A DNA stretch of 64,000 nt from positions 1 to 64,000 of the forward strand of contig NZ_JBFRFW010000004.1 in assembly GCF_052115025.1 (NCBI RefSeq). Direction: 5' to 3'. A program made the translations under genes and the position numbers. Shown here in pieces: positions 16,758-26,026 of this stretch (the first letter of the stretch is position 1; every line of letters begins with the position of its first letter). Source of the DNA: Bradyrhizobium_A sp052115025 (GTDB lineage Bacteria; Pseudomonadota; Alphaproteobacteria; Rhizobiales; Xanthobacteraceae). The notes below the pieces were generated by a model. It was not told the DNA's origin. It did not search any database and saw nothing but the letters and a program-made list of their open reading frames with translations.

Positions 16758-17830
16758 TGGCCTGCGGCCGCCTGCGTTTCGCAGCCCTTGCCGCCGGCGT
16801 ACTGCTGGCTTCTGCGGCCGGGGCCGCAGACCGCATCGGCAGCGCCGGACCGATCCGAAGCTATGGCGGCATCCCGTGCGCACGCGGCGTCGAGGCGCTG
16901 ATGAACGGCGAATGCGACCCGCCCGCGGTCGATGCGGCGCTGCCGCCGGCGCAGCGCGTGCAGGCTCATCTCGAACGCGCCCGGCAGCTGATCGGCCTGA
17001 TACGGCCGGAGCAGGCCCGGCACGCGCTCGACGACGCCGTCGCGGCGGATCCGGCCAACGTCACCGCGCGGGTGCTGCGCGCCCGCGCCAGGATGGAGAT
17101 CGCCGGCGACGACGCCCGCGCCGACATCGCCGCCGCACTCGCATTGGATCCGGACAACGTCGACGCGCTGGCGACCCGCGCCTTCCTGATCCGGGACGAT
17201 CCGCCCAACGCGCTGCAGAACGTCAACGCCGCGCTCGCGCGGGCGCCGCACCATGCCGACGCGCTGTGGATCCGCGCCACCCTGCTTACGCGCCTCGGCG
17301 CGCCCGACAAGGCGGTCCGCGATCTCGACGAAGCGCTCGCCGCCGAACCCGGCTTCACGCAGGCACGGCGGACCCATGCCCAGCTGCTGATGCGCATGGG
17401 CCAGTATGCGAGGGTCGAAGCAGACGCCAGCGCGATGCTGGCCGAACGCCCCGACCAGCAGACCTACGAGCTTCGCGCCGCGGCACGCACCGCGCTCGGC
17501 AACCATGCCGGTGCGATCGAGGATCTCGACGCGGTGCTCGACACCGCGCGCGGCCCGCGGCCGCCGATCGGCAAGGAGCAGGTCGGTCTCTACATCCAGC
17601 GTGCGCTGGCGCTTGTGCGCACCGGAAATTCCCAGGCCGCCCGCCGCGACCTCAACACCGTCGTCGGGCTTGGCGGACTCAGGGCGGTGCTGCAGATGCA
17701 GGTCTATCTGCGGCAGCATGGCTTCCCCGACATCGCGCTCGACGGCAAGCGCTCCGACGCACTCGACGAGGCCATGATCGCCTGCTTCGTCAACGAAGCC
17801 TGCGGCCGCGGCATCGCGACCCGCAGTTGA
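16757..17830 (+). CDS. Secreted tetratricopeptide-repeat protein, 357 aa, paralogue of the preceding gene
   Basis: The signal peptide ends near ASAAGAAD. The mature part opens with a short Cys region (GGIPCARG, NGECDPP), followed by TPR-like units (EQARHALDDAVAADPAN, DKAVRDLDEALAAEPG). It ends with the same kind of tail as its neighbour (MIACFVNEACGRG against IRACMLDKDCN), which argues that the two arose by duplication. The start codon overlaps the preceding stop as TGATG. Function unknown. Confidence 0.82.
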   Translation: MACGRLRFAALAAGVLLASAAGAADRIGSAGPIRSYGGIPCARGVEALMNGECDPPAVDAALPPAQRVQAHLERARQLIGLIRPEQARHALDDAVAADPANVTARVLRARARMEIAGDDARADIAAALALDPDNVDALATRAFLIRDDPPNALQNVNAALARAPHHADALWIRATLLTRLGAPDKAVRDLDEALAAEPGFTQARRTHAQLLMRMGQYARVEADASAMLAERPDQQTYELRAAARTALGNHAGAIEDLDAVLDTARGPRPPIGKEQVGLYIQRALALVRTGNSQAARRDLNTVVGLGGLRAVLQMQVYLRQHGFPDIALDGKRSDALDEAMIACFVNEACGRGIATRS

Positions 17831-18051
17831 AATCACCGCACGCTCGCGCGATGCGCGCAACGCGGGAACCAGCTGTTCCCATGCCTTTCACCGACCACAG
17901 CGTTTCCGCAATTCGCCGCATTCGGCTCATCAAAGCGGCGGCTTGCGGCGGCACTTGCACGCTCGCTCCCGCCGCGAGGTTCAAACCCTGACGCCGAAGT
18001 CAGGCCCGCGACGTGGGGCATGGGGAAGGTTGTCACAGGGTCTGTCGCGGG

Positions 18052-18984
18052 ATGCGGTATCTGATCGCCGCGCTCGCCGCTATGCCGCTTTTACTGGCGG
18101 ACGTCGCGGTCGAGCCGGCTATGAATTCGTCACACCATCTGCTCACACTGTCGATCGAGGCCTCGCGGAGCGAGGCGGAGACGATGCCGTTCGATCCGGC
18201 ACGGTTCGATTTCGACGGCGCCAGCACCATGCTGCTCGGCTTTCCGGCCTTCGTCGACGCGCGCGCCATGGATGTGCCCGCCGATGCGTCGCCGCCGGAT
18301 GCGCCGCTGGACCGCCTCGCACTCTCGACCGGCGAGTTCTGCGACACGCTCGCGGCGGCGGCGAAGGACAACGACATTCCGCCGAGCTTCTTCGCCCGGC
18401 TGATCTGGCAGGAAAGCCAGTTCAAGTCCGACGAGGTCAGCCATGCCGGCGCCCAGGGCGTCGCTCAGTTCATGCCCGATACTGCCGCGGAAGAGGGCCT
18501 CGACGATCCGTTCGATCCGCGCAAGGCGCTGCCCGCCTCCGCGCGGCTGTTGCGCAAGCTGCGCGACCGGCTCGGCAATCTCGGCCTTGCGGCCGCCGCC
18601 TACAACGCCGGCACCGGGCGCATCCAGGACTGGGTGGCCCGCCGCGCCGCGCTGCCGGCGGAGACGCGCAACTATGTGCACCGCATCACCGGCAATTCCG
18701 CCGAAAGCTGGCTGCGCGAGACCAACACCGTCGGGCTGATCCAGCACCTGCCTCGCGAAGCGCCGTGCGAGGGCATCGCCGGCCTGTCGCGCGACAACGC
18801 TCCGGTTGCGACGTCCGTGGCGCTCGCGCCGGACCTGCGCACCCTGCTGCAGAAAGCCCGCGCCGCGGCAGCGCGGGTCGAGGCACGAGCCCATCGTCGC
18901 CTCGCCGCGCGCAGCGCGATTCGCCTTGCCCACGCGCATGCGCGCGGGCCACGCACGCTGCGCCTTGCCGCAGCCGAGCGCTGA
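18052..18984 (+). CDS. Lytic transglycosylase, SLT domain
   Basis: This 310-residue protein has an N-terminal signal peptide (MRYLIAALAAMPLLLADVA) and a central SLT domain (about 95-215). The catalytic Glu121 lies in LIWQESQFKS, followed by the family motifs GAQGVAQFMPDTA and AAAYNAGTGRIQDW. It cleaves the MurNAc-GlcNAc bond of peptidoglycan with anhydro-ring formation. The C-terminus is Ala/Arg-rich and basic (HRRLAARSAIRLAHAH), as in several alphaproteobacterial members. I chose the ATG that begins the signal peptide; a frame extension upstream is not credible. Confidence 0.88.
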   Translation: MRYLIAALAAMPLLLADVAVEPAMNSSHHLLTLSIEASRSEAETMPFDPARFDFDGASTMLLGFPAFVDARAMDVPADASPPDAPLDRLALSTGEFCDTLAAAAKDNDIPPSFFARLIWQESQFKSDEVSHAGAQGVAQFMPDTAAEEGLDDPFDPRKALPASARLLRKLRDRLGNLGLAAAAYNAGTGRIQDWVARRAALPAETRNYVHRITGNSAESWLRETNTVGLIQHLPREAPCEGIAGLSRDNAPVATSVALAPDLRTLLQKARAAAARVEARAHRRLAARSAIRLAHAHARGPRTLRLAAAER

Positions 18985-19423
18985 ACGTTGAACCTTTCCG
19001 GCGCCGCGCCGACCAATCACCAAAACGTGCGTGATCATCGAAACGGTTAACCACGGACACGGGAACCAAACCGCTCGCGGGGAATTGACCGTCACCGTCA
19101 TAACGGCTGTCTTGCAAAGGTGGTCGTGAATGACGATGTCGTGATGGTGAAGCTGCGGGCATCCGCGAGTGATGTCCCCAGTTTCAAATGTCGTGTCCAC
19201 TCGCCGCAGTGTCGTCGCAACGCCTTTTTCAGTGTCTTGTGCAGTATCTTGGGGCAAGTGTCGTGTCCTGCCGACCATCGTCACCCGGGTGTGCATCACC
19301 CAGATGTGCATCGGCCAGATGTGATGCTGGCGTGACCGGTTCCGGATCCGTCCGGCGCCTGCGGATGCGTGGTGCGGCCTGTCGTTGCGTGGCCTGTGTC
19401 GAAATCAATCCGAACGGTGTGTG
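18985..19423. other. Gene-free region with GTGTC-rich and short tandem sequence
   Basis: I see no convincing gene. A 71-codon frame at 19120-19335 exists, but its C-terminus merely translates imperfect tandem units of about 15 bases (19291-19330, core AGATGTGCATC). GTGTC occurs repeatedly between 19190 and 19270. The region may hold the promoter of the following membrane-protein gene. Confidence 0.4.
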
Positions 19424-19900
19424 ATGCCCCTGTTGCGTTATTTTGTCGGAGTTGGCGGAGCGCTGATGGCGCTGATGCTGCTCGTGAACGCCTACCTGCC
19501 GACGCCGGTGGCGCCGCAGCAGCAGCAGGCCAACGGCATCGACAAGTCCACGATCCGCATCGTTTCCAGGCAGAAAGGCCCCGAACGGGTGGAGATCGAC
19601 ACCTCGCTGCCGACCATCGTACCGTCGGTCGACGTGGCGCAGGCCCAGATCCAGCCAAGCCGCACCGTCGAGCGGCAGGCGGCGGCTGAGGCGGCGAAGA
19701 CCGTCGAAGCGAACGATGCCTACGCGCAGATGCCGGCGACGTCCGCCAGGCATGTCGCGGCGACCGCGAAGAAATCCAAGGTCAGGATCGCGCGCACGGA
19801 TGCGCAACGCCGCATCGCGCAGCCGACACGGGTGGCGATGCGCGTGCAGCAGCAGCCGTCGCTGTTCGCGAACTTCTTTGGCGGCTGGCAGGTTCGCTAA
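19424..19900 (+). CDS. Small single-span membrane protein, 158 aa
   Basis: MPLLRYFVGVGGALMALMLL is an N-terminal membrane anchor that is probably not cleaved. The periplasmic part contains Gln-rich and Ala-rich segments (APQQQQANGIDKSTIRIVS), a basic stretch (AATAKKSKVRIARTDAQRR) and the ending NFFGGWQVR. Similar small proteins are common in Bradyrhizobium relatives, but I know no function. No clear Shine-Dalgarno; the start is placed at the anchor. Confidence 0.65.
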   Translation: MPLLRYFVGVGGALMALMLLVNAYLPTPVAPQQQQANGIDKSTIRIVSRQKGPERVEIDTSLPTIVPSVDVAQAQIQPSRTVERQAAAEAAKTVEANDAYAQMPATSARHVAATAKKSKVRIARTDAQRRIAQPTRVAMRVQQQPSLFANFFGGWQVR

Positions 19901-20019
19901 GCGATTACCGGCCCGCCTCCGTCTTTACACGGACACAGGACACGAACACAGGGACATCGCGGCGCGCCGCAGGGTTAATCGCGCCATAACGCCCGCGCGA
20001 CAGTTGTCCGTGTCGGGCC

Positions 20020-20034
20020 GGAACCGTCGGTTCC
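20020..20034. promoter_or_regulatory. 15-bp perfect palindrome upstream of the diguanylate cyclase gene
   Basis: GGAACCG-T-CGGTTCC is a perfect 7+1+7 dyad, 100 bases before the start of the GGDEF gene. It is a candidate operator; the binding protein is unknown. Confidence 0.4.
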
Positions 20035-20133
20035 CGGTAGCCTTGCGTTAGCTACGCCTCAGCCCCGCGGCATCGATCACAACGCAGCATTAAGGTCCAC
20101 GGCGGAAACTGTCTCCCGGACGGAGAGGTTTCC

Positions 20134-22044
20134 ATGTTCCTGCTGTGGCGCAATCCCGGGCCGATCCGCCTGCCGCTGCTGGCGGCGGGGTTCGTTGCGC
20201 TGGCCTGCCTCGCCATCCTCGCGCTCAGCGGCTGGCGCGAGTGGGAAGCGCGCAACGCCACGCTGAGCAACGCCGAGACCGACATGGCCAATCTCGCGCG
20301 CTCGCTGACCCAGCATGTCGACGACACCTTCGAGATCACCGACAACACGCTGACCGTGCTGGTCAACCAGCTCGAGCTGGAGGGCACCGGCGCAGCCGCC
20401 ATGGCCAAGCTGCAGGTCTTCCTCGCGCGCCGCAATGCCGCGGGCCGCATTCATGGCATCTTTGTCTATGACGAAAACGGCCGCTGGCTCGCCACCACCG
20501 AACATGTCGCCGATCTCGCCGTCTTCAACAACAGCGACCGCGACTATTTCAAGCAGCACAAGGCGTCGCCCGCGCGCGGCACGCTGATCGGCCATCCTGT
20601 GCGCAGCCGCTCCGGCGGCCAGTGGATCGTCACCGCGTCGCGCCGCTTCAATCATCCGGACGGCAGCTTCGCCGGCGTCGCGCTCGCCACCATCGACGTC
20701 GCCTATTTCACCCGCTTCTACGAGCAGTTCGACGTCGGACCGCGCGGCGTCATCGCGCTGCTGCAGACCGACGGCGCCATGCTGGCGCGCAGCCGCGACA
20801 ACGACAGCTATGTCGGTCGCGACATGTCGGGCGCGCCGCTGATCCGCAGCCTCGCCAGCCGCCCTGCGGCCGGCGCCTACGTCTTCACCTCGCCGCTCGA
20901 CGGTGTCGAGCGGCTCAGCTACTACCGCGTCAGCAGCCGCTATCCGATCATCGTGCTGGCGACGGAAGCGCGCGACGACGTGCTCGCGCCCTGGCGCCGC
21001 GACGCGGTGATGCACATGGCGGTGGTCACGGGCCTCGTGGCGCTGGTTGCGCTGACCGGCTTCTTCCTGGTGCTGCAGCTATGGCAGCGCCAGCGCATGG
21101 CGGCGGCGCTGGAGGCCAAGGAGGCCGATTTCCGCATGCTCGCCGAACAGTCCGGCGACATGGTGATGCGGATCGGGCTCGACGAGGAAATCCTCTACGC
21201 GTCTCCCTCCTCCGCGCGGGTGGTGGGCTGGCTGCCGCATCAGCTTGTCGGCATGCCCGCGCTGGCCGGCATCCATGCCGACGACCTGCCGCACGTGCGC
21301 GACCGGGTCTCGGCGCTGCGGGAGGGCCGCGCCGAGGAAGCGCGGATCATCTACCGCACCCGCCATCGCATCCGCGGCGACATCTGGGTCGAGAGCGCGC
21401 TGCGCGTGACGCGCGTCACCACCACCGGCGCCATCAACGGCGTGGTGGCGATCACCCGCGACATGACCGAGCACAAGGATCTGGAGCAGCGCCTCGCGGC
21501 ACTCGCCACCCGCGATGGCCTCACCGGCCTCGCCAACCGCCGGCATTTCGACGACCGCCTCACCGAGGAGTGGGCACGGGCAAAACGCGACGGCACGCCG
21601 CTGTCGCTGCTGATGATCGACGTCGATCACTTCAAGCTGTTCAACGATCGCTACGGCCACCAGGTCGGCGACGATTGCCTGCGCGCGGTGGCGCGGGTGC
21701 TCGCTGCGCAGGCGCGACGGCCGGCCGACCTCGCCGCGCGCTATGGCGGCGAGGAGTTCGTGCTGCTGCTGCCCGACACCGATGCCGACGGCTGCGTCCG
21801 CATCGGCGAGGCGGTGCGGGACGCGCTGCACGAGCTCGCCGTGCCCCATGCCGCCAGCCCGTCGTCACGGTCCGTCACCGTGAGCATTGGCGGCGCCATC
21901 CATCAGCCGGCAACCGGCAGCAGCGAGGCCGCGGCGCTGATCGAGGCTGCCGACCGTGCCCTCTACACCGCCAAGGAACGCGGCCGCGACCGTCTGGTGA
22001 TGTCCGGCGAAGTCATCGCCTGGCCGAGCTCGCGCAGCGCCTAG
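20134..22044 (+). CDS. Membrane diguanylate cyclase: Cache-PAS-GGDEF
   Basis: This 636-residue protein has a first membrane span (about 12-32) and a periplasmic dCache sensor (about 40-285, with NNSDRDYFKQHK and GQWIVTASRRF). A second span (about 292-315), a PAS domain (about 330-450) and a GGDEF domain (about 465-625) follow. The active site is GGEEF (538-542). The inhibitory I-site RxxD (Arg529-Asp532, RPAD) lies exactly five residues before it, so the enzyme should make c-di-GMP with product inhibition. RBS GGAGAGG. The stop codon lies within the start of a dispersed repeat. Confidence 0.93.
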   Translation: MFLLWRNPGPIRLPLLAAGFVALACLAILALSGWREWEARNATLSNAETDMANLARSLTQHVDDTFEITDNTLTVLVNQLELEGTGAAAMAKLQVFLARRNAAGRIHGIFVYDENGRWLATTEHVADLAVFNNSDRDYFKQHKASPARGTLIGHPVRSRSGGQWIVTASRRFNHPDGSFAGVALATIDVAYFTRFYEQFDVGPRGVIALLQTDGAMLARSRDNDSYVGRDMSGAPLIRSLASRPAAGAYVFTSPLDGVERLSYYRVSSRYPIIVLATEARDDVLAPWRRDAVMHMAVVTGLVALVALTGFFLVLQLWQRQRMAAALEAKEADFRMLAEQSGDMVMRIGLDEEILYASPSSARVVGWLPHQLVGMPALAGIHADDLPHVRDRVSALREGRAEEARIIYRTRHRIRGDIWVESALRVTRVTTTGAINGVVAITRDMTEHKDLEQRLAALATRDGLTGLANRRHFDDRLTEEWARAKRDGTPLSLLMIDVDHFKLFNDRYGHQVGDDCLRAVARVLAAQARRPADLAARYGGEEFVLLLPDTDADGCVRIGEAVRDALHELAVPHAASPSSRSVTVSIGGAIHQPATGSSEAAALIEAADRALYTAKERGRDRLVMSGEVIAWPSSRSA

Positions 22045-22146
22045 AGCGTTTTCGAGCGAAGTGGACACCGGTTCGCGAGAAGAAAACGCGTCAGAACAAA
22101 TAACCAGAGCGCGTTCGTGATTCCATCAAAAGCGAACGCGCTCTAG
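22041..22146. repeat. Dispersed 106-bp repeat with CTAGAGCG/CGCTCTAG ends
   Basis: The element begins CTAGAGCGTTTTCGAGCG and ends AGCGAACGCGCTCTAG, with inverted terminal 8-mers. Internal parts AAGTGGACACCGGTTCGCG and AGAAAACGCGTCA are familiar to me as a widespread Bradyrhizobium/Rhodopseudomonas intergenic repeat. It supplies the TAG stop of the diguanylate cyclase gene. The remaining 346 bases to the next gene (22147-22492) show nothing I can name. Confidence 0.72.
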
Positions 22147-22492
22147 TGTCCCGCCTGCCACATGCGCATCACCTTGCGGCGGGCTGCTTGCGAAGGCCAG
22201 AACCATGGGGATGCCGGCCAATGTGGAATTCCAGCGCGGTTTGGGATCAGACATTCGCTTGATGGACGCGCGGCGATAGTCAAACGAAAGTCGGATCCAT
22301 CACACTGGAACGATTGCAGCCGACAATCTCTGTGGCATCAATCCATCGCCGGCAGGCGGTGTTCAGCGACATGAACGCGCCATTCATCCCCGAGTAATCA
22401 AGACTTCGCCATGATCGGCTCGCAACGTCCAGCCTGCAACGATTTGCCAGTCGTGGACGTGATGAGCTGAGATCGAGGACCGGGAGATGATC

Positions 22493-22807
22493 ATGAAAAC
22501 AAGAATGGCCCTGCTGGCCTGCGTGGCCACCCTCGGGATGGCGCTGTCGAGCGGCACCGCGTCCGCAGCGATGCCGAACGGATTGCAGGGCGTGCAGACC
22601 CCCGTGCATACCGAGCAGGTGCGCTGGGTCTGCAATCCCTGGCGCTGCTGGTGGCGCCCGAACTACTATTATGGCTACTACGGCCCCGGCTACGGCTACT
22701 ATGGTGGCCCGCGCTACTACTATGGCGGCGGCTGGGGCTGGCATCGTGGCTGGGGCGGCGGCTGGGGCGGCGGCTGGCATGGCGGCTGGCACCATCGCCA
22801 CTGGTGA
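22493..22807 (+). CDS. Small secreted Gly/Tyr/Trp-rich protein
   Basis: The signal peptide (MKTRMALLACVATLGMALSS, cleavage near TASAAM) is followed by VRWVCNPWRCWWRPN and a tail of YYGYYGPGYGYYGG and WGWHRGWGGGWGGGWHGG type ending HHRHW. Such proteins recur in Bradyrhizobiaceae. The aromatic/Gly tail may be disordered or surface-attached, and the His/Cys could bind metal. The first ATG (22487) lies directly on GGGAG; the second (22493) has better spacing and is used here. An intrinsic terminator follows. Confidence 0.75.
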   Translation: MKTRMALLACVATLGMALSSGTASAAMPNGLQGVQTPVHTEQVRWVCNPWRCWWRPNYYYGYYGPGYGYYGGPRYYYGGGWGWHRGWGGGWGGGWHGGWHHRHW

Positions 22808-22841
22808 GCTGCAGGGCACAGCGCTGACGATCCGACGCGAG

Positions 22842-22869
22842 GGGCGGCCGCAGGGCCGCCCTTTGTTTT
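22842..22869 (+). terminator. Rho-independent terminator
   Basis: A perfect 8-bp stem GGGCGGCC/GGCCGCCC with a GCAG loop is followed by TTTGTTTT, 34 bases after the Gly/Tyr/Trp-rich gene. Confidence 0.85.
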
Positions 22870-23103
22870 GTGACGCCTGGTGTTTTTGACCTGCGGCCTT
22901 CGACCGCCACCGGGCCGCGGCGTGGAACCCGTCGCCTGACCCGCGCGTTACCCTGCTGCTGTCCGGCCATTCTGCGCCACAAGACCGGACGCGCGATGCG
23001 AACGCGGGCCGGCGCATCGCAGATCTGGCGATCAGCCGCTTCCGACATACATGTCATGCATGAAACGGGAAGCTGCGGGCCCTGCGGGTGACACGAGGCT
23101 GAC

Positions 23104-23589
23104 ATGACGACGTATGGTGCATCGAGGCAAGGCGGAGAACGGCGCGGCGTCGCGGCCGCGATGCTGCTTGTGCTGTGCTGCACGACGGCGGCCTTCGCCC
23201 AGTCACCACAAGCCGGCCCTGCGGCGCCGGCAGCCAGCTCCGTCTACCGGCCCGGCGACTTCCTGACGCTGGACCTCAACCGCGCGGCGCTGTCGCCGCG
23301 TCCGCTCGGCCCGGAAACACGCTTCGCGCCCTATGGCGTCGAGGCCAAAACCGAGACATTGCCGAACACCGGCGGCCACACCGCGCGCCTTGCCCGCACG
23401 CCGGCGGAACAGGCCACCGCGGAGCACGCGACCGCGGCGCGCAGCGCCGAGGCGAAGCCGCGCGACAGAACGACGGTGCACCGCCTCGCCGTGCGCCGCC
23501 ACCGCAATCCGCTCGATGCCCAGGCGTTCGACGCCCGCCCGCAAAGCTGGCCGTGCCGCGGCAACAGCGGCATCTGCGCCTGGCGCTGA
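23104..23589 (+). CDS. Secreted hypothetical protein, 161 aa
   Basis: The signal peptide ends near TTAAFAQSP (about residue 33). The mature protein begins with a PGDFLTLDLNRAALSPRPLG segment and continues with an Ala/Glu/Arg-rich, probably disordered part. It ends SWPCRGNSGICAW, where two Cys could form a small loop. GAGG lies seven bases before the ATG. No known domain. Confidence 0.65.
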   Translation: MTTYGASRQGGERRGVAAAMLLVLCCTTAAFAQSPQAGPAAPAASSVYRPGDFLTLDLNRAALSPRPLGPETRFAPYGVEAKTETLPNTGGHTARLARTPAEQATAEHATAARSAEAKPRDRTTVHRLAVRRHRNPLDAQAFDARPQSWPCRGNSGICAWR

Positions 23590-23939
23590 AAGTGTGATGA
23601 GTTGAGCCAGACGCCGTCATCTGGCTCGTGCTCGACACGAGCGGCATCGGCGACAGCGTCAGCGCCGCGAGCCGCACGACTGTCGCCGGCAAGGCGCCGT
23701 CGACGTCGGTGTGAGGCCAGGATGAGGCACGGTGTGAGACGTCGTACGCGACGTCTCACTCGGCATTGCTTCCTCACCCTGAGGAGCCCGCGCAGCGGGC
23801 GTCGCGAAGGGCGAGGCCGAGGCGCCGCCGAGACGCCGTGATCAGGAACGGTCCGCCACACGGAGCCGCTGCGCCCCGGCCTCATGGTTCGAGACGCGCG
23901 GCGTCGCCGCGCTCCTCACCATGAGGAGTGGGCCCCCCT
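23590..23939. repeat. Gene-free region with a hairpin and two palindromic repeats
   Basis: An 8-bp hairpin GAGCCAGA/TCTGGCTC (23604-23627) follows the preceding gene. Two copies of the CCTCAT...ATGAGG palindrome family follow at 23771-23818 (with inner GCCCGC/GCGGGC) and 23879-23929 (CTCATGGTTCGAGACGCG ... GCTCCTCACCATGAGG). No coding sequence is supported here. Confidence 0.65.
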
Positions 23940-25844
23940 CTACGACTTCCCGAGGCCGCGCAGCACGAAGCGGTTGACGCGGCTGGCGAAGGCGGCGGGG
24001 TCGTCGGGGAGTTCGCCGTCGAGGATCTGTGCCTGTTCGAACAGCAGCAGCGACAGCTCCGCGCTGTCCGGATCGGAGCCCGGCAGACCACTAAGCGTGC
24101 CGACCAACGCATGGCGCAGGTTGACCTCGAGCACCGGCTTGAAGCCGGCGCCGCGGTTCTGCTTCGCCAGCAGGCGCTCCAGCTCGCGGTCCGGCCCCTG
24201 GCCGGCGGCGACGAGGCAGGAGGCGCTGGTGGTGAGGCGCTGCGACGCCCGCACGTCGGCGACGCGCTCGCCCAGCGCCTGCTTGATCGCGGCGATGATG
24301 GTGGCCTCGGCAGCGCTGTCCGGCGCCGGCTGATCCTTGTCCGCATCGTCCGTGAGCGGGATCTGGCCGAAATCGACGTCGCCCTGGCTCAGCGAGCGCA
24401 GCGGCTTGCCGCCGAACTCCAGCGGCGCCGACGTCCACAACGCGTCGACCGGATCGGACAGCAGCAGCACCTCGATGCCACGCGCGGCGGCGGCCTCCAA
24501 CTTGGGATTGGCCTTGAGGCGCTCGACGCTCTCGCCGACGAGATAATAGATCTCGGTCTGGTTGGGCTTGAGATCGTCGACATACTGCTTGAGCGAGCGC
24601 TTCTCTCCCGTGGTCGACGTGAAGCGCGTCAGGCCCAGCAGCTTCTCTCGGCGCTCGCCGTCCTCCCAGATACCCTCCTTGAGCACGGGACCGAACGCGT
24701 CCCAGATCTTGGTATAGGCCTCGGCATCCTTCTCGGCGGTTGCCTCCAGCTCGCCGACGACGCGGCTGGTGATGGCCTTGCGGATCTGCGCGAGCTGCGG
24801 ATTGTTCTGCAGCATCTCGCGGGAGAGGTTGAGCGGCAGGTCCTCGCTGTCGACGACGCCGCGGATGAAGCGCAGGTAGGTCGGCAGCAGCTCCGCCTCG
24901 TCGGTGATGAAGACGCGGCGCACATAGAGCTTGACGCGGCCCTTGCGCTCGCCGTCGAACATGTCGAACGGCCGCATCGACGGCGCGAACAGCAGCACGG
25001 CGTAGGAATAGCGGCCCTCGGCGCGGTAGTGCAGCGTCATCGCCGGCTCGTCGAAGCCGCCGCTGATGGTGCGGTACGCTTCGGTGTAGTCTTCGGCCTT
25101 GAGTTCGGACCTGGAACGCTGCCACAGCGCGCTCGCCGAATTGATCTGGCGGATCTCGCCCTCTTCCGGCTTCAGCTCGATCGGGAACTGGATGTTGTCG
25201 GAGTACGCGCGAACGATACGCTCGATGGTGTGCGGCTCGAGATAGTTTTTGGCATCATCCTTCAGATGCAGCACGATCTCGGTGCCGCGCGAGACGCGGG
25301 CGGCGGCCTCGGCGTCTGCCGGCGTCACCTGGAAGCCGGCGCCGCCGGTCGACGTCCACACCCACGCCTCGGTCTCGCCGGCGCGGCGGCTGGTCACGAC
25401 GATGCGGTCCGCCACCATGAACGCGGCATAGAAGCCGACGCCGAACTGGCCGATCAGGCCGGTCCCCTTCGCGCCGTCCTTGCCGTCCTTCGCCGCCTCC
25501 TGGCTGGCGTGCAGACGGGCCATGAACGCCTTGGTGCCGGAGCGCGCGATGGTGCCGAGGTTGTCGATCAGCTCCTGGCGCTCCATGCCGATGCCGTTGT
25601 CGACGATCGACAGCGTGCCGGCGGTCTTGTCGGGCACGATGCTGATTTTGGGCGCGACGCCGTCGGCCATCAGCTCCGGCCGGGCGATCGCCTCATAGCG
25701 CAGCTTGTCGCAGGCGTCGGAGGCGTTGGAGATCAGCTCGCGCAGGAAGATGTCGGTCTCCGAATAGACCGAGTGCACCATCAGGTGCAGCAGCTCGGCC
25801 ACCTCTGCCTGGAAGGGTTGGGTCTCGGCCGCAGTCGTCGTCAT
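23940..25844 (-). CDS. htpG: HtpG, bacterial Hsp90 chaperone
   Basis: This 634-residue protein is a full-length Hsp90 (N, middle and C-terminal dimerisation domains) without the eukaryotic charged linker. ATP-binding motifs are visible: ELISNASDACDKLR (about 36-49), NGIGM, and the lid GQFGVGFYAAFMVAD. The middle domain shows VRRVFITDE and PLNLSREMLQ. It folds and remodels client proteins in an ATP-dependent dimer cycle. Single gene on its strand; no heat-shock promoter was recognised upstream. Confidence 0.97.
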   Translation of the reverse strand: MTTTAAETQPFQAEVAELLHLMVHSVYSETDIFLRELISNASDACDKLRYEAIARPELMADGVAPKISIVPDKTAGTLSIVDNGIGMERQELIDNLGTIARSGTKAFMARLHASQEAAKDGKDGAKGTGLIGQFGVGFYAAFMVADRIVVTSRRAGETEAWVWTSTGGAGFQVTPADAEAAARVSRGTEIVLHLKDDAKNYLEPHTIERIVRAYSDNIQFPIELKPEEGEIRQINSASALWQRSRSELKAEDYTEAYRTISGGFDEPAMTLHYRAEGRYSYAVLLFAPSMRPFDMFDGERKGRVKLYVRRVFITDEAELLPTYLRFIRGVVDSEDLPLNLSREMLQNNPQLAQIRKAITSRVVGELEATAEKDAEAYTKIWDAFGPVLKEGIWEDGERREKLLGLTRFTSTTGEKRSLKQYVDDLKPNQTEIYYLVGESVERLKANPKLEAAAARGIEVLLLSDPVDALWTSAPLEFGGKPLRSLSQGDVDFGQIPLTDDADKDQPAPDSAAEATIIAAIKQALGERVADVRASQRLTTSASCLVAAGQGPDRELERLLAKQNRGAGFKPVLEVNLRHALVGTLSGLPGSDPDSAELSLLLFEQAQILDGELPDDPAAFASRVNRFVLRGLGKS

Positions 25845-26026
25845 GGCGTCGGAAATCCCTGGGTTCGCAATGAAGATGGAGGCCGCGACACGATCGCGGC
25901 AGGCCTTTGTTTAGGAATGGGGCCTGCATTTCGCAAGCCCCGCCCCGGACGCGGCATCGCGCCGACTTGATCCGGCCACGGCTTTCTCCTTAAAAAGGAC
26001 GGCACCGCACCGCCCAGGAGACGCCC

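Noticed and set aside
19291..19330. Short tandem units that might start a CRISPR-like array
   Set aside because: Units are about 15 bases, contiguous, imperfect and only two to three in number, with no spacers.
19120..19335. A 71-codon frame with a His/Pro-rich end
   Set aside because: Its C-terminus is only the translation of short imperfect tandem DNA repeats; no family resemblance.
23602..23841. Short frame after the secreted 161-aa protein
   Set aside because: It runs through the palindromic repeats and has low-complexity Arg/Ser sequence.
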